From Hedera helix (taxonomy: Eukaryota > Streptophyta > Magnoliopsida > Apiales > Araliaceae), in contig CAMXCC020000001.1 of NCBI GenBank assembly GCA_947179155.2, positions 1 through 64,000 of the forward strand: DNA of 64,000 nt. The letters run 5' to 3'. The translations under genes and the position numbers were made by a program. The notes beneath the pieces were generated by a model, which did not search any database, was not told the origin of the DNA, and saw nothing but the letters and a program-made list of their open reading frames with translations. Shown piece by piece: positions 25,240-36,700 of this stretch. Numbering within the stretch: the stretch's first letter is position 1; each line of letters begins with the position of its first letter.

Positions 25240-25989
25240 GAATAAAACCTTATTTGCAGATTAAAGATGAACGTTAAGAAGATCATGAACTTAAAGATGC
25301 AGCATAGATTAGGTTTTCATGTAAATTGATTGTATTTGTATATGTCATAATGACTGTTGTAATACGAACAAACAAACATGTAACCGAATATTGAATGAAT
25401 GATATAAATAATTATCATCAGAATGTTGTTATGTCTTTATTTTGATATAACCTAGAATTGTTAAAATTTAACATAGTATTGATAATGATCTATTTATCTG
25501 GATGAGGATCGGTAAATAACTTGTGAGTGCTGTACATCTGAGACAGAACTAAGCGATGTTGACTGGTCAAATCCATCGTTAAGGTTCCTCGGACCCAGGT
25601 ATAACTCGTTATTACTATTCTGAATACCATATAAGTAGGATTATTGATATGAAGAGATATCTTTGTATATTGATACTTGTAGTACGAATGAGACCGTTAC
25701 AAGTGGACGTATATAGAATATTTAAATCCTAAGGTTAAAATTAAACTGTTATATATATGGTTTTATCCATTTATACGGATGAAATACAAGTTGATACTTG
25801 TATACTTATGAGACTGAGATCAAGTTAAGATCCAGGAACAATGTTAAGAGAAATTGTTAATGTATAGTCTAAAATAAGACTAATTCAACCAATATGATTA
25901 TGGGATCATTGGTTAAGTCGATAGATGTACGAAATTAACGCACAAGGTCCGCCGCATCGAAAGCGCGGGGATTTTGGGGGCGTTACAGT

Positions 25990-26001
25990 TGGTATCAGAG
26001 C
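25990..26001 (+). other. Primer binding site (initiator tRNA-Met)
   Basis: TGGTATCAGAGC two bases after the 5' LTR, complementary to the 3' end of plant initiator tRNA-Met. Confidence 0.95.
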
Positions 26002-27052
26002 AGTGGATTATAGTTTCGAGGTAACAAGTACCTTGGAGTATAATCTGATGGATTAAGAAGAAATGGACTTGTGAAGGGTCTTTAAATAATTAAAAGATAT
26101 GCATAAATCTTATTAAATCTTAATACATAAAAATTATTATGTGAAAGAAATATAATGAATAAAGATAAACTCTTTACGAGAATATCTGAAGTTAAATAGA
26201 CACATAAAGAGTTCTCAAAGCAAGTAATAAGATTAAATAATCTTATTGGTTTTTGTGTGAAACTGTTTCATAAAAATGAAATGGTGTTTGGTATGTTGTG
26301 TAATTATACCTAAGAAAAGAGATGAGTAAACTCATAAGGAATGTAAATGATGAAAGAATGAATTAAGAAAAGAAAGTGACTAAAATAGTTATAGAACGAT
26401 TAGGGATTTCAATTGAAAACTCATATTAGTAAAACTGAGTAGGACGACTCTCTTGTATGGGAAAGAGTTTAATATGCTTCAGAGAACCGATCTAACTACA
26501 CTGTTGGTATGAATGATTCATGGTCAGTGTTCTCAAAGCGGGTTACACACTGAATGAAATCATTTGAGGATAGTGTTGATGAGACGGGGAACTGATTCAT
26601 TAGTTCTTGGGTGGAGGAATAACTCAGTTTGCTATATTGATAAGTAAATTAAAATCTTGTGTCAACTTTTCGTTGTATATATTTTGAGAAGGTGATTCTT
26701 TTTTCATATGTATATTGCTTAGTTAGTAGTTGTTACGTCACAACTATAGTTTTAAAAATATTTGTATGTTAGTTACTGAGCGAACGAACCCTTGTTATAG
26801 ACTTGGGCTATGATATGTTAGTCGAACCGACTTGTGAGATGTGGCTATGATTTGTCTATAAGTGCGATATTGGCAGTATCAATGCGCACTGAGACATTTC
26901 AATTCTGTGTTGATGAGAAGGGGAACTAATATATTTGTTTGTACTTGGTTTAATACAACCAATCAGTTTACTATATTACTATATATTTGCAAAACTTGTG
27001 TTATGGTTAGAGAATAATGGAAAAGATAGAGGATTGAGGGTATTTCAAAAAT

Positions 27053-27071
27053 CTTCTAGCTATGCTAGATC
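27053..27071 (+). other. Conserved hairpin I
   Basis: CTTCTAGCTATGCTAGATC, stem CTAGC/GCTAG. Same word in the outer element (complement, 32603-32621) and, with one base changed, in the 37939 family (43432-43450, 49752-49770). Confidence 0.7.
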
Positions 27072-27169
27072 TTCATGATTATATTCGCACTTGTGTGCCT
27101 TTGAAAAGAGTGGTTCACTAGTTGAACTGGAAAATTTTGTTAGTTCTTCACTAGCTATGTTATTCATAT

Positions 27170-27195
27170 GTCTATGCTAATTGTTTTGGCTAGAC
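27170..27195 (+). other. Conserved hairpin II, PBS-side copy
   Basis: GTCTATGCT-AATTGTTTT-GGCTAGAC: arms pair as GTCTA(t)GC with GC(C)TAGAC around an A/T-rich centre. Partners: 32479-32504, 43340-43365 and 49660-49685 (complements). Confidence 0.75.
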
Positions 27196-27279
27196 GGATT
27201 TAATGTGAAGAATAATAATGATTTATTCATCAACACCCCATTTAACCTGGCGTGAAGATGATACATGATGAGTCATCAA

Positions 27280-27297
27280 CGCACTTTGCAAGGTGCG
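27280..27297 (+). other. Conserved hairpin III
   Basis: CGCACTTTGCAAGGTGCG, preceded by TCAA and followed by GTATA. Stem CGCAC/GTGCG. The outer element has it at 32377-32394; in the 37939 family the equivalent is CGTAC/GTACG, a paired change. Confidence 0.7.
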
Positions 27298-27348
27298 GTA
27301 TACAGTCATAAAATTGCTTTTCAAAAAGTTTGAATGGTTTAAATATGA

Positions 27349-27374
27349 GTCAATGCCAATTGTTTCGGCTAGAC
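27349..27374 (+). other. Conserved hairpin II, PPT-side copy
   Basis: GTCAATGCC-AATTGTTTC-GGCTAGAC. Partners: 32300-32325, 43035-43060 and 49355-49380 (complements). Confidence 0.75.
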
Positions 27375-27440
27375 ACCTTTGGTTATGAAAAAAGAACGGA
27401 CGTAGGAATTCGATAGACGCAATAAACCGCGTCTTATATG

Positions 27441-27460
27441 GTACGATAGGCTGATCACCT
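27441..27460 (+). other. Invariant 20-base block
   Basis: GTACGATAGGCTGATCACCT; complement at 32206-32225 (two differences) and in the second family at 42847-42866 and 49167-49186 (one difference). It is the best conserved stretch between families and contains the palindrome TGATCA. Confidence 0.8.
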
Positions 27461-27474
27461 AAAGTACAACGTAT

Positions 27475-27590
27475 GTGTGTTCTCGATCTTAATTGATTGT
27501 TACACAATGTATGGTGTTCTCAATCTTAATTGATTGCTACACAAAGTATGAAGTGTTCTCAATCTTAATTGATTGCTACACAAGATATAG
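27475..27590 (+). repeat. Three ~39-bp tandem units with small hairpin
   Basis: GTTCTCAATCTTAATTGATT-type units starting near 27480, 27516 and 27555; each has the dyad CAATC-TTAATT-GATTG. Outer element has the same triplet at 32082-32190. Confidence 0.8.
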
Positions 27591-27906
27591 TTTTCCAGTC
27601 CGGATGATGATTTAAAAATTATGGGTTATATAGTATTCATAGTTTTTGAATAAGGTAAAGGTCTTGATTGACCGCTGTATAAGTGAGAAGAATCCAAGAT
27701 AAAGGAAGAATGAGACTAAATGTCGAGTATGAAAAGAGGTTTAAAACCTAGAGTTATGAAAGGAAATGTGTAGAGATAAGTGAACATTGTTTAGACCTAA
27801 TCAAAGTATTGGAGGTTTAATGTGAGTAAAAGATGAATTTAGAAAATTCATATTGAAGAGTAAATTGGAGATGATTATATTATAATTTCGAGGACGAAAT
27901 TCTGAT

Positions 27907-27919
27907 AAGAAGGAGAGAA
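27907..27919 (+). other. Polypurine tract
   Basis: AAGAAGGAGAGAA directly before the 3' LTR, with CGAGGACGAAATTC just upstream. Confidence 0.9.
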
Positions 27920-30900
27920 TGTAATATCCTGAATATTTATAGCACTTATAAATATGATATTAAATGACTAAAGTAATTGTAAAGTTAATTTCGAGGACGA
28001 AATTCCTGTAAGTTGGGTTGAATGTAATATCCCAAATATTTCAAAAGTGATCTAACAAGATCTAAGCACGGTTGTCAATTCAAAACCTAAGATTGATTGT
28101 TCAAGCATACCTTGAGCTATCTTAAAGAATATATACGGCTCGAAACTACGATCGTATACAACTAAGAGGTTAAATTCTTTAACCTAAACTATGTGTTATG
28201 TGATTAGTAAAGCTTGAATTGAGCTTTTAAATGTGTTGTATGAAATATCTATGTGTAGGATTTTGTGTTTTGGTTCAAGTAGTTAACCTTAACACTTATT
28301 AAAAATCAGAAGTCAATTTAGGGCAAAAACCTAAATTGGAAAAAGAGTTAAAACCTAAACCCTAACCCTAGGGTCTAAACCCTAGAAAATAACCTAGGCC
28401 CTTGAGCAAAATGTGAAGGTTAAATTGACATTCTGTTTCAAGATTCAACCTTCCCACGCTTTAAAAACACGTAATAGTCAGTAAAAGTTTTTCTCGAAAA
28501 ACGTGTAAAAAGCACTATTCACGAAGAAACGTTTTTCATTCGTTTGATCGTTTCTTTCATCTGTAGGACTTCTTGTATTTCACGACATAGTGATAATATG
28601 AGGTTTAGATGTCAGAGAATCAATAAAATTTTCTTGGGAAAAAGACGAAAAAGACACGATTTATGAGAAAACGTTTGTCGTCTTTTTGAACGTTCTTTTC
28701 AACGTTTGGACTTTTTCTATTTCACGATATAGCATTTATACGGGGAATAGATACCAGGGAGCCACTGATATTTTTCCATAAATAAAACGTAAATCGCTCT
28801 TCAAACGAAAACGCTTTCCGTTTTTGATCAAACCGTTGATGGATACAGTGTTTGTATGCAACACCGGTGCGTAATAAGCAATAAAAGATTTTCTCGAAAA
28901 GTGTGTCGGGAATAAGACGAAATAGGGAAAAGACAAAAATAAATATTATTTTTGACTTTTTGGTCTTCTAACCATTTTCTGAGAAATGGTCGTCAAAAAC
29001 ACTATTCACCGAAAAACGTGCCAAGTCTTTTGGACTTTTCACTTTACAGAAAAGTGTTCATTCGGAACAAAACTCAGTAATATCAAATTTTTAAATCAGT
29101 AGAAGTTAACCAAATTAGTTGGAATCAGACTGTTATATAATTAACTGCTAATTCATCCGTATTGTTTTCATCAAACGGATCATGAGATAGGTTAACATTA
29201 AATTTGAATAATCAAATTTATCAGATTAATACCTAATTATATTATTCAATCATAATTAGTGTCTAGAATGAAAGAAATTTATCAATCGCGTCGCCCGGTA
29301 GGTATATTTGAGAAAAATATACGGAAGATTATCCGAGATTAATTCAAGGAAAACTTCGAGGGTCAGACGAGACATCATATTAATACTGTATGATGTATTT
29401 TATTAATAAAATACGTATAAGTAATTAAAACTTATATTACTAATGCGAAATATTTTAAATTAATCGCACGCGATTTATCCGATATACCGAAATCGGAAGA
29501 AATAATGACAAAACAGCTCGGGAAGCTTCTAGAAGCTTGGCTTGGAAAATATCTAGATATTATTCTAGTTTTATTAATTAAATAATGTGCGAAATGACTA
29601 AAATGCCCTTAGCTTTTAAACTAATGACCAAACTACCCCGACCCTTGGTTTTCCTATAAATAGAAGGCTTAAGTTCATTAGTTCTTTACCATTTTTGAAA
29701 GCTAAAGAGCAAATATAGAGAGAGTTCTTGTAAGACAAGAATCGATTGCAAAGAAATAGTTAAAGCTTGCAATAATAAAAGGTACGATTCTTAATCGTTA
29801 TTATGCTTAAAGTTTTATTTTATCGATGAGGCTCAAGAACATAAGTCGTAGCCATGTACGATTTTTCGTTCTCCGTGTTCCTTATGACTTGAGCAAGTCG
29901 TTGTTATGTCAAATTTCATTTCATAGTTTAAAGTTCAAGAACATACGTCGTATCCATGTACGGTTTATCCGTTCTCCGTGTTCTTCGTATGTTCTGGAGT
30001 ATTATTATAAATTGTTATATTTAAGTAAACAAGTCGTTATAATGACCAAATTTTGTCAATTATAAAGTGTTATAATCACATATGTAAGCAGTTATAATGC
30101 TCAAATTATTTCAAGTATGAAATCCAAAAGCTCAAGAACATAAGTCGTTACCATGTACGATTTTTCGTTCTTCGTGTTCTTCGTGTGTTCTTGAGCAAAA
30201 GTCATAATTTCTACATAAGTAGGTTTATGATTTGGTAATTTAGTGTTATGGGATGATGAATCATGATGGCCTTGCTAAATAATGCTTGTGGCATCAAGTT
30301 TTAGTAGTCGAAACGAAGAACGATGAAACTTTGTTCTTCGTGTTCTTCGTGTTCTTCGATTCGTTCTTCGTGTTCTTGAGAAAAAGTCATGAAATCTTAT
30401 ATAAGTAGGTTTATGATTTTGTTATTTTTATGTTATGAAGTGATACGGAGTGTTAGAACATGTTATCTTAGCAAATTAATGCTTGAGGTATCATGTTTTA
30501 CCAATCGGATCAAAGAAAGTTAAGTCTAATATAGTCGCAGATTATTTTTGCAAATTTCCGAAAATTTAAAGTCTGAATATGCCTTAGTAACCTAAATTAA
30601 AGTTGTAGATCATGAAATTCTAAGCAATTTAGACTCAAGAATCACTTCAAAATGTTTTCGTACGACAAAGTTATGGCTGTCGCAGTAAAAGAGGTCAAAG
30701 CTGAATTTTTAAGGGGCATTCGGATTTTAGCACTTAAAATTAGGATTTTGAGTTCGCCACTTAACGAAATGATTCCACCAATGAAAATAGTTTAGTTAAG
30801 TTATTCTAAGACTTATTCAAAAGAAAATTTTGATAAACTAACGTTCGGGGTCGCGTAACCCTTTTTGTAGGCGTTTAACGATTTCCCGGGAAAACCCTAA

Positions 30901-31993
30901 CATGGTTTCAAGGCAAGTCTTCTAACTCTTGCTATGTGCTACTTGTGTAGTATTGTTAAAATGTTAAATGAGATGTGTAATGTCATGTTATTATGCAATA
31001 GATGATATGTGAAGTCTTTAACTGATGTTTACAAGCCTTCTAACTGTTATGTTTTATGTTTACGATTTACGAACATGATTTATACACTTTGTGTGTCAAT
31101 GTGATATAAATTGTTGGAACGTGAGTTATATGTGATATTAAATGGAGAATTATGTTCAGTCAATGCATGTTAAAAGTTTATATGAAAGCATAAACTGCGT
31201 ATGTGCTGTATGTTAGACTTGCTGAGCCGTCGTGCTCATTCTTGCGAATAAAACCTTATTTGCAGATTAAAGATGAACGTTAAGAAGATCATGAACTTAA
31301 AGATGCAGCATAGATTAGGTTTTCATGTAAATTGATTGTATTTGTATATGTCATAATGACTGTTGTAATACGAACAAACAAACATGTAACCGAATATTGA
31401 ATGAATGATATAAATAATTATCATCAGAATGTTGTTATGTCTTTATTTTGATATAACCTAGAATTGTTAAAATTTAACATAGTATTGATAATGATCTATT
31501 TATCTGGATGAGGATCGGTAAATAACTTGTGAGTGCTGTACATCTGAGACAGAACTAAGCGATGTTGACTGGTCAAATCCATCGTTAAGGTTCCTCGGAC
31601 CCAGGTATAACTCGTTATTACTATTCTGAATACCATATAAGTAGGATTATTGATATGAAGAGATATCTTTGTATATTGATACTTGTAGTACGAATGAGAC
31701 CGTTACAAGTGGACGTATATAGAATATTTAAATCCTAAGGTTAAAATTAAACTGTTATATATATGGTTTTATCCATTTATACGGATGAAATACAAGTTGA
31801 TACTTGTATACTTATGAGACTGAGATCAAGTTAAGATCCAGGAACAATGTTAAGAGAAATTGTTAATGTATAGTCTAAAATAAGACTAATTCAACCAATA
31901 TGATTATGGGATCATTGGTTAAGTCGATAGATGTACGAAATTAACGCACAAGGTCCACCGCATCGAAAGCGCGGGGATTTTGGGGGCGTTACA
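27920..31993 (+). repeat. 3' LTR of nested element
   Basis: 4,074 bp, same length as the 5' LTR and nearly identical. It holds the same TATA box (29655-29663), leader hairpins and TGAGC hairpin. Confidence 0.95.
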
Positions 31994-32081
31994 CAATCAA
32001 GACCTTTACCTTATTCAAAAACTATGAATACTATATAACCCATAATTTTTAAATCATCATCCGGACTGGAAAACCATATCT

Positions 32082-32190
32082 TGTGTAGCAATCAATTAAG
32101 ATTGAGAACACTTCATACTTTGTGTAGCAATCAATTAAGATTGAGAACACTTCATACTTTGTGTAGCAATCAATTAAGATTGAGAACACA
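32082..32190 (-). repeat. Three 39-bp tandem units (outer element)
   Basis: TGTGTAGCAATCAATTAAGA units start at 32082, 32121 and 32160, each with the CAATC/GATTG dyad. Confidence 0.85.
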
Positions 32191-32205
32191 CATACGTTGT
32201 ACTTT

Positions 32206-32225
32206 AGGTGATCAGCCTGTCGTAC
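32206..32225 (-). other. Invariant 20-base block (outer element)
   Basis: AGGTGATCAGCCTGTCGTAC on the plus strand; complement of the block at 27441. Confidence 0.8.
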
Positions 32226-32299
32226 CATATTATCTTTAAAGACGCGGTTTATTGCGTCTATCGAATTCCTACATCCGTTCTTTTTTCATAACCAAAGGT

Positions 32300-32325
32300 G
32301 TCTAGCCGAAACAATTGGCATTGAC
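32300..32325 (-). other. Conserved hairpin II, PPT-side copy (outer)
   Basis: Plus strand GTCTAGCC-GAAACAATT-GGCATTGAC; one arm base differs from the 37939 family form GGCATAGAC. Confidence 0.75.
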
Positions 32326-32376
32326 TCATATATAAACCATTCAAACTTTTTGAAAAGCAATTTTATGACTGTATAC

Positions 32377-32394
32377 CGCACCTTGCAAAGTGCG
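32377..32394 (-). other. Conserved hairpin III (outer)
   Basis: Plus strand CGCACCTTGCAAAGTGCG, flanked by TATAC and TTGA as in its partners. Confidence 0.7.
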
Positions 32395-32478
32395 TTGATG
32401 ACTCATCATGTATCATCTTCACACCAGGTTAAATGGGGTGTTGATGAATAAATCATTTTTATTCTTCGCATTAAATCC

Positions 32479-32504
32479 GTCTAGCCAAAACAATTAGCAT
32501 AGAC
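32479..32504 (-). other. Conserved hairpin II, PBS-side copy (outer)
   Basis: Plus strand GTCTAGCC-AAAACAATT-AGCATAGAC. Confidence 0.75.
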
Positions 32505-32602
32505 ATATGAATAACATAGCTAGTGAAGAACTAACAAAATTTTCCAGTTCAACTAGTGAACCACTCTTTTCAAAGGCACACAAGTGCGAATATAACCATG
32601 AA

Positions 32603-32621
32603 GATCTAGCATAGCTAGAAG
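32603..32621 (-). other. Conserved hairpin I (outer)
   Basis: Plus strand GATCTAGCATAGCTAGAAG, exact complement of 27053-27071. Confidence 0.7.
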
Positions 32622-33746
32622 ATTTTTTTGAAATACCCTCAATCCTCTATCTTTTCCATTATTCTTTAACCATAACACAAGTTTTTCAAATATATAGTAA
32701 TATAGTAAACTGATTGGTTGTATTAAACCAAGTACAAACAAATATATTAGTTCCCCTTCTCATCAACACGGAATTGAAATGTCTCAGCGCACATTGGTAC
32801 TGATCAATATCGCACTGAATAGACAAATCGTAGCCGCATCTCACAAGTCGGTTCGACTAACATATCATAGCCCAAGTTCATAACAAGGGTTCGTTCGCTC
32901 AGTAACTAACATACAAATATTTTTAAAACTATAGTTATGACGTAACAACTACTAACTAGTCAATATACATATGAGAAAAGAATCACCTTCTCAAAATATA
33001 TACAAAGAAGAGTTGACACAAGATTTTAATTTACTTATCAATATAGCAAACTGAGTTATTCCTCCACCCAAGAACTAATAAATCAGTTCCCCGTCTCATC
33101 AGTACTATCCTCAAATGATTTTATTCAGTGTGTAACCCACTTTGAGAACACTGACCATGAATCATTCATACCAACAGTGTAGTTAGATCGGTTCTCTGAA
33201 GCATATTAAACTCTTTCCCATACAAGAGAGTCGTTCTACTCAGTTTTACTAATATGAGTTTTCAATTGAAATCCCTAATCATTCTATAACTATCTTAGGA
33301 ATTTCCTGAATTCATTTCTTTATCATTACAACTCATTATAAGCTTAATTCTTACAATTTCCAAATAACTTCATACTATCTCCAAATGAATTTCTCATTAA
33401 CATCTCTCTGTGAGTTTACTCATCTCCTTTCTTAGGTATAATCACACATAATACCAAACACACCATTTCATTTTTATGAAACAGTTCCACATAAAAACCA
33501 ATAAGATTATTTTATCTTATTGCTTACTTTGAGAACTCTTTAAGAGTCCATTTATCTTCAGATATTCTCGTAAAGAGTTTATCTTTATTCATTATATTTC
33601 TTTTCACATAATAATTTTTATGTATTAAGATTTAATAAGATTTATGCATATCTTTTAATTATTTACAGACTCTTCACAAGTCCATTTCTTCTTAATCCAT
33701 CAGATTATACTCCAAGGTACTTGTTACCTCGAAACTATAATCCACT

Positions 33747-33758
33747 GCTCTGATACCA
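33747..33758 (-). other. Primer binding site of outer element
   Basis: Plus strand GCTCTGATACCA, two bases from the 5' LTR; complementary to initiator tRNA-Met on the minus strand. Confidence 0.95.
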
Positions 33759-33760
33759 AC

Positions 33761-36700
33761 TGTAATGCCCCCAAAAATCCCCGCGCTTTCGATGTGGCGG
33801 ACCTTGTGCGTTAATTTCATACATCTATCGACTTAACCAATGATCCCATAATCATATTGGTTGAAATAGTCTTATTTTAGACTATACATTAACAATTTCT
33901 CTTAACATTGTCCCTGGATCTTAACTTGATCTCAGTCTCATAAGTATACAAGTATCAACTTGTATTTCATCCGTATAAATGGATAAAACCATATATAACG
34001 GTTTAATTTTAACCTTAGGATTTAAATATTCTATATACGTCCACTTGCAACGGTCTCATTCGTACTACAAGTATTAATATACAAAGATATCTCTTCATAT
34101 CAATAATCCTACTTATATGGTATTCAGAATAGTAATAACGAGTTATACCTGGGTCCGAGGAACCTTAACGATGGATTTGACCAGTCAACATCGCTTAGTT
34201 CTGTCTCAGATGTACAGCACTCACAAGTTATTTACCGATCCTCATCCAGATAAATAGATCATTATCAATACTATGTTAAATTTTAACAATTCTAGGTTAT
34301 ATCAAAATAAAGACATAACAACATTCTGATGATAATTATTTATATCATTCATTCAATATTCGGTTACATGTTTGTTTGTTCGTATTACAACAGTCATTAT
34401 GACATATACAAATACAATCAATTTACATGAAAACCTAATCTATGCTGCATCTTTAAGTTCATGATCTTCTTAACGTTCATCTTTAATCTGCAAATAAGGT
34501 TTTATTCGCAAGAATGAGCACGACGGCTCAGCAAGTCTAACATACAGCACATACGCAGTTTATGCTTTCATATAAACTTTAACATGCATTGACTGAACAT
34601 AATTCTCCATTTAATATCACATATAACTCACGTTCCAATAATTTATATCACATTGACACACAAAGTGTATAAATCATGTTCATACATCGTAAACATAACG
34701 CATACCAGTTAGAAGGCTTGTAAACATCAGTTAAAGACTTCACATATCATCTATTGCATAATAACATGACATTATACATCTCATTTAACATTTTAACAAT
34801 ACTAAACAAGTAGCACATAACAAGAGTTAGAAGACTTGCCTTGAAACCATGTTAGGGTTTCCCGGGAAATCGTTAAACGCCTACAAAAAGGGTTACGCGA
34901 CCCCGAATGTTAGTTTATCAAATTTTCCTTTTGAACAAGTCTTAGAATAACTTAACTACACTATTTTCATAGGTGAAATTATTTGGAACATTGGCTAACT
35001 CAAAAACTCATTTTTAAGCCAAATTTTCGGATTTGGGCAGATTGTTGGACTGCCAGACCCCGGCTCGGTTAAACGGCCATAACTTCTTCGTTTTAAAACA
35101 TTTTTTAGTAGTTCAAAATTTCACGCGTTCGTAACTTCCGTACCTACAACTTTAATTCAGACCAAAGTTCGAGATTCCTTACTGATTTACACATATTTCG
35201 CCAGTAATGGGACTGATCTAAAACTGATTCATATTTCTGACCTCTTTTACAGTGACAGCCATAACTTTGTCATACGAAAACATTTTTGAGTGATTCTTGA
35301 GTCTAAATTGCTTAGAATTTCATGATCTACAACTTTCATTTAGGTGTATAAGGCAGATTCAGAAATTAAATTTTCGGAAATTACCAAAAATATTCTGCTA
35401 GTATATTAGACTTAACTTTCTTTGATCCGATTGGTAAAACATGATACCTCAAGCATTAATTTGCTAAGATAACATGTTCTAACACTCCGTATCACTTCAT
35501 AACATAAAAATAACAAAATCGTATACCTACTTATATAAGATTTCATGACTTTTTCTCAAGAACACGAAGAACGAATCGAAGAACACGAAGAACAAAGTTT
35601 CATCGTTCTTCGTTTCGACTACTAAAACTTGATGCCACAAGAATTAATTAGCAAGGCCATCACGTTTCATCATCCCATAACACTAAATTACCAAATCATA
35701 GACCTACTTATGTAGAAATTATGACTTTTTCTCAAGAACACACGAAGAACACGAAGAACGAAAAATCGTACATGGTAACGACTTATGTTCTTGAGCTTTT
35801 GGATTTCATACTTGAAATAATTTGAGCATTATAACTGCTTACATATGTGATTATAACACTTTATAATTGACAAAATTTGGTCATTATAACGACTTGTTTA
35901 CTTAATTATAACAATTTATAATAATACTCCAGAACATACGAAGAACACGGAGAACGGATAAACCGTACATGGATACGACGTATGTTCTTGAACTTTAAAC
36001 TATGAAATGAAATTTGACATAACAACGACTTGCTCAAGTCATAAGGAACACGGAGAACGAAAAATCGTACATGGCTACGACTTATGTTCTTGAGCCTCAT
36101 CGATAAAATAAAACTTTAAGCATAATAACGATTAAGAATCGTACCTTTTATTATTGCAAGCTTTAACTATTTCTTTGCAATCGATTCTTGTCTCACAAGA
36201 ACTCTCTCTATATTTGCTCTTTAGCTTTCAAAAATGGTAAAGAACTAATGAACTTAAGCCTTCTATTTGTAGGAAAACCAAGGGTCGGGGTAGTTTGGTC
36301 ATTAGTTTAAAAGACCAAGGGCCTTTAGTCTTTTCTCCCTAGCGCTTGCATCATCGCTTACATCACCCTTCTTCTAATTGGTCCATTCATTTTCACTTGG
36401 ATTTAGTTCAAAACAAATCGTGCTAGTTCTTTTTCAGTTAGTGTAATCGTGCTAGTTCTCCCTAGTTTAGTTACACTAACTTAGTTACACATAACCTAGT
36501 TTGATTTCAACTAATTAATTAAATAGTATAATACATTAGTATTTATACGTATTTCTTCCGTATAATACATCGTATAATATTCGTATTCTACTGGTATGAT
36601 ACCTCGTATTATTCTCGTATTAATCTCGTATAATCTTTCGTATAATCCTCGTATTATACATTACAATATACTTTTATTATTCTCGTATTCCTTCCGTATT

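Larger units (their letters stand above)
21914..25987 (+). repeat. 5' LTR of nested element
   Basis: Starts TGTAATATCCTGAATATTT, ends GGGGGCGTTACA next to the PBS. It includes the second U3-type start at 22017. U3 to about 23680 has tandem degenerate repeats with CGAAAAACGTG and a telomere-like stretch at 22355-22380; R-U5 holds the leader hairpins and the TGAGC hairpin. From 23100 to 23560 it differs completely from the outer LTR. Confidence 0.95.
25988..27919 (+). other. Internal region of nested element, noncoding
   Basis: 1,932 bp between the LTRs. It runs from PBS to PPT. The first ~1 kb (26002-27050) is AT-rich without recognisable signal apart from sequence shared with the outer element; the part from 27053 to 27590 carries the conserved hairpins and block listed separately. 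No gag or pol fragment is visible in any frame. Confidence 0.9.
21914..31993 (+). mobile_element. Nested LARD-type LTR retrotransposon, complete
   Basis: A 10,080-bp element with two LTRs of exactly 4,074 bp (21914-25987 and 27920-31993), PBS, PPT and a 1,932-bp internal region without coding capacity. By eye the LTRs differ at about five positions (near 22607/28613, 22652/28658, 23086/29092, 24439/30445 and 25949/31955), so insertion was very recent. It sits in a member of its own family in the opposite orientation. The longest internal frame (94 residues, minus strand, 27223-27507) is antisense to the transcript, overlaps the conserved RNA motifs and resembles no retroelement protein. Movement must rely on proteins from elsewhere. 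Confidence 0.95.
31999..33760 (-). other. Internal region of outer element, PBS side
   Basis: Noncoding and colinear (as complement) with 25988-27656 of the nested element, with many substitutions and a ~90-base extra segment near 33300-33400. The 62-residue minus frame at 32553-32741 reads through hairpin I and is not retained in the sister. No gag or pol fragment. Confidence 0.88.

Noticed and set aside
27223..27507. 94-residue minus-strand frame in the nested internal region
   Set aside because: Antisense to the transcript; it covers the conserved RNA motifs, and the outer sister has no matching intact frame.
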